NCBI RefSeq assembly: GCF_006363815.1
Contig: NZ_RRYT01000006.1
Location: 216 to 64,215, forward strand
DNA length: 64,000 bases
Direction of reading: 5' to 3'
Source of the DNA: Thermomonospora catenispora
GTDB lineage: Bacteria; Actinomycetota; Actinomycetes; Streptosporangiales; Streptosporangiaceae
Made by a program: the position numbers and the translations under genes. Every line of letters begins with the position of its first letter. Position 1 is the first letter of the stretch. The notes under the pieces are model-generated. The model was not told where the DNA came from. It did no database searches and saw only the letters and a list, made by a program, of their open reading frames with translations. This document shows positions 62,881-64,000 of this stretch, one piece after another.

Positions 62881-63301
62881 GCAGGAACGCTACCGCCTGC
62901 CCCGAGCCGCCAGGCCGGCGAACAGATCAAGACAGCCGACGACGTTCACCGCCGCAAGAGCCGTCCCCGCATACGCGAGCGGCTGCCGGCATCCGGCAAG
63001 ACCAAAACCCCCTGCTCACATGAACGAAGAGAGCCGCCGGTGCGAGGGCCGATGGGAGCCAAGAGCCCTCCTCGCATCCCCGTGCGGCGTCCCCTTGATG
63101 GAGCCACTCCCCGCCACGCGGGGAAGAGGACCCGAAAGCGGAAGCGGCGACGGCCATGCTTCCCACCGGAACACGCAGTCGCCCAGTCCGATCCCACCGG
63201 ACGGCTCGGACCGCCACACTGTGACGGGTCTCCAAGCGACCTACGCCGGAGACGACCGAATGGACTTCGGGAGTTGCCGGGTCACTCGCTCACGGCGAGG
63301 T
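62881..63301. other. No gene seen
   Basis: A 420-base gap. Frames on both strands give low-complexity, Arg/Ser/Gly-rich products and none has a convincing start. It holds the promoter of the Nudix gene at its left end. Confidence 0.45.
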
Positions 63302-63526
63302 TCAAAGGTCGTGGTCGCCCCGCTTGATGGCGACGGCGGTCCGGCAGGCTGCGGCGAGGGACAGGATGAGGACGGGCCCGTGGGGGTCCTTGGAGTCGCG
63401 GACGGCCACGATGTCGGCAGCGCGGGCCACTTCGACGCAGTTGCCGGTGCTGCCCTGGCTGCGGCGCGCCTTGCGCCAGACGGCGCCGTCGAGGTTCGGG
63501 TGGAGGCTCGAGGACGAGTCGGTCAT
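63302..63526 (-). CDS. DUF397 protein
   Basis: A 74-residue DUF397 protein: NLDGAVWRKARRSQGSTGNC followed by VEVA, VAVRDSKDPHGPVLILS. These small proteins, common in Streptomyces and relatives, nearly always follow a DUF5753-type HTH gene, as here, and are thought to act with it like BldB/WhiJ-type partners. The ATG at 63526 has GTGAG before it; a GTG at 63535 overlapping the upstream stop is an alternative. Confidence 0.88.
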   Translation of the reverse strand: MTDSSSSLHPNLDGAVWRKARRSQGSTGNCVEVARAADIVAVRDSKDPHGPVLILSLAAACRTAVAIKRGDHDL

Positions 63527-63531
63527 GGTTC

Positions 63532-64000
63532 TCACTTCAGGTCGGCGAGCAGCCGCCGCAGGAACTCCGTGGTGGCGTCCTTGTCGAGGGCGGCGGCTTG
63601 GAGGTGCTGGAACCTCAGACTATGACTTTTGAGGTCTTCCGCCTTCTCCAGGTAGAGCGCGTGGCCGCCCATCTCGACGTAGACGATGGACGACTCGTCG
63701 GGATGGGCGTAGTCCAGCAGAGCGAATCCGCAGGCCAGTCCGGGGTGCATGCCGACGCTGAACGGGATGACCTGCACGGTGATGTGGTCGCTGTCGTTGG
63801 TGGCGATCAGGCGCTCGAGCTGCTCGATGCGGTCCTCGCGGGTGCCGAAGGGACGGTGGAGGGCTGCCTCGTCCACGATCGCCCACAGCATGGGCGGGTT
63901 GGGGGCGGTGAGGATGGCCTGACGCTTCATGCGCAGCGCCACGCGGCGTTCGACCTCCTCCGGGTCGCGGATCATGTCGCCGCGGATGACGGCGCGGGCG
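63532..64000 (-). CDS. XRE-family regulator with DUF5753 domain (5' end outside window)
   Basis: The visible 155 or so residues are the C-terminal DUF5753 domain: ARAVIRGDMIRDPEEVERRV, AILTAPNPPMLWAIVDEAAL, ITVQVIPFSVGMHPGLACGF and VYVEMGGHALYLEKAEDL. The N-terminal helix-turn-helix lies beyond the window edge. The stop overlaps or nearly touches the start of the DUF397 gene, the usual paired arrangement of WhiJ-type regulators in actinomycetes. Confidence 0.88.
   Translation of the reverse strand, partial: ARAVIRGDMIRDPEEVERRVALRMKRQAILTAPNPPMLWAIVDEAALHRPFGTREDRIEQLERLIATNDSDHITVQVIPFSVGMHPGLACGFALLDYAHPDESSIVYVEMGGHALYLEKAEDLKSHSLRFQHLQAAALDKDATTEFLRRLLADLK

Overview
This is high-GC actinobacterial DNA. 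It shows strong G/C preference at third codon positions, an actinobacterial rRNA leader, several genes apparently read from leaderless mRNAs, DmdR/IdeR-type iron boxes, a SigR-type promoter, DUF397/DUF5753 regulators, a mycothiol-dependent-type enzyme and a ROK regulator next to a xylose-type ABC transporter. The set suggests a filamentous actinomycete of the Streptosporangiales/Thermomonosporaceae type, but the genus is inference. The left three quarters reads as chromosomal core. The right quarter, after a tRNA-Pro gene at 46.56 kb, is accessory DNA rich in broken genes.

Layout: 0-0.45 kb holds the leader and tandem promoters of an rRNA operon that runs leftward out of the window. 1.8-5.7 kb carries an RlmA-type rRNA methyltransferase, a thioredoxin and, divergently, a group-2 sigma factor, then class II DAHP synthase. 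The thioredoxin and sigma genes appear to share a back-to-back SigR-like promoter. 5.8-13.7 kb is a signalling block: RsbW-like kinase, STAS antagonist, a large GAF/PP2C phosphatase, and divergently a cytoplasmic HAMP-array hybrid histidine kinase with a response regulator. 13.9-32.9 kb holds housekeeping and mixed genes: a secreted protein, gltX, an AraC regulator, Nudix, Tex, a membrane-anchored PHD-finger-like protein, an iron-regulated N-hydroxylase for siderophore synthesis, an RlpA-like secreted protein, an HPF-like protein, a probable pseudokinase, a long coiled-coil protein and a FhuF-like 2Fe-2S protein. 33.0-46.5 kb has hrpA, a nitronate monooxygenase, and a leftward sugar locus in the order binding protein, ATPase, permease, second ATPase, ROK regulator, aldo/keto reductase, then a beta-lactamase-like lipoprotein.

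The accessory region (46.56-60 kb) contains an MFS gene with an in-frame stop, an S9 peptidase with its LuxR-type regulator, remnants of a mobilisable or integrative element (BTAD/LysM-type membrane protein, MobC-like protein, relaxase with an internal deletion), a strikingly G-poor stretch, a membrane NACHT NTPase and a degenerate IS5-family element with recognisable ends. 60.3-64.0 kb returns to regulator genes: a TPR-type XRE regulator whose 3' end overlaps a convergent Nudix gene, and a DUF5753/DUF397 pair cut by the window edge.

Four genes outside the relaxase and IS element look disabled or misread: a HAD-type gene (two single-base deletions), an FAD monooxygenase (one), an MFS transporter (nonsense codon), and a minus-strand open frame at 21.9-22.3 kb lacking a start. 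Two of the three single-base losses fall in or beside homopolymers, so sequencing error is a real alternative for those.
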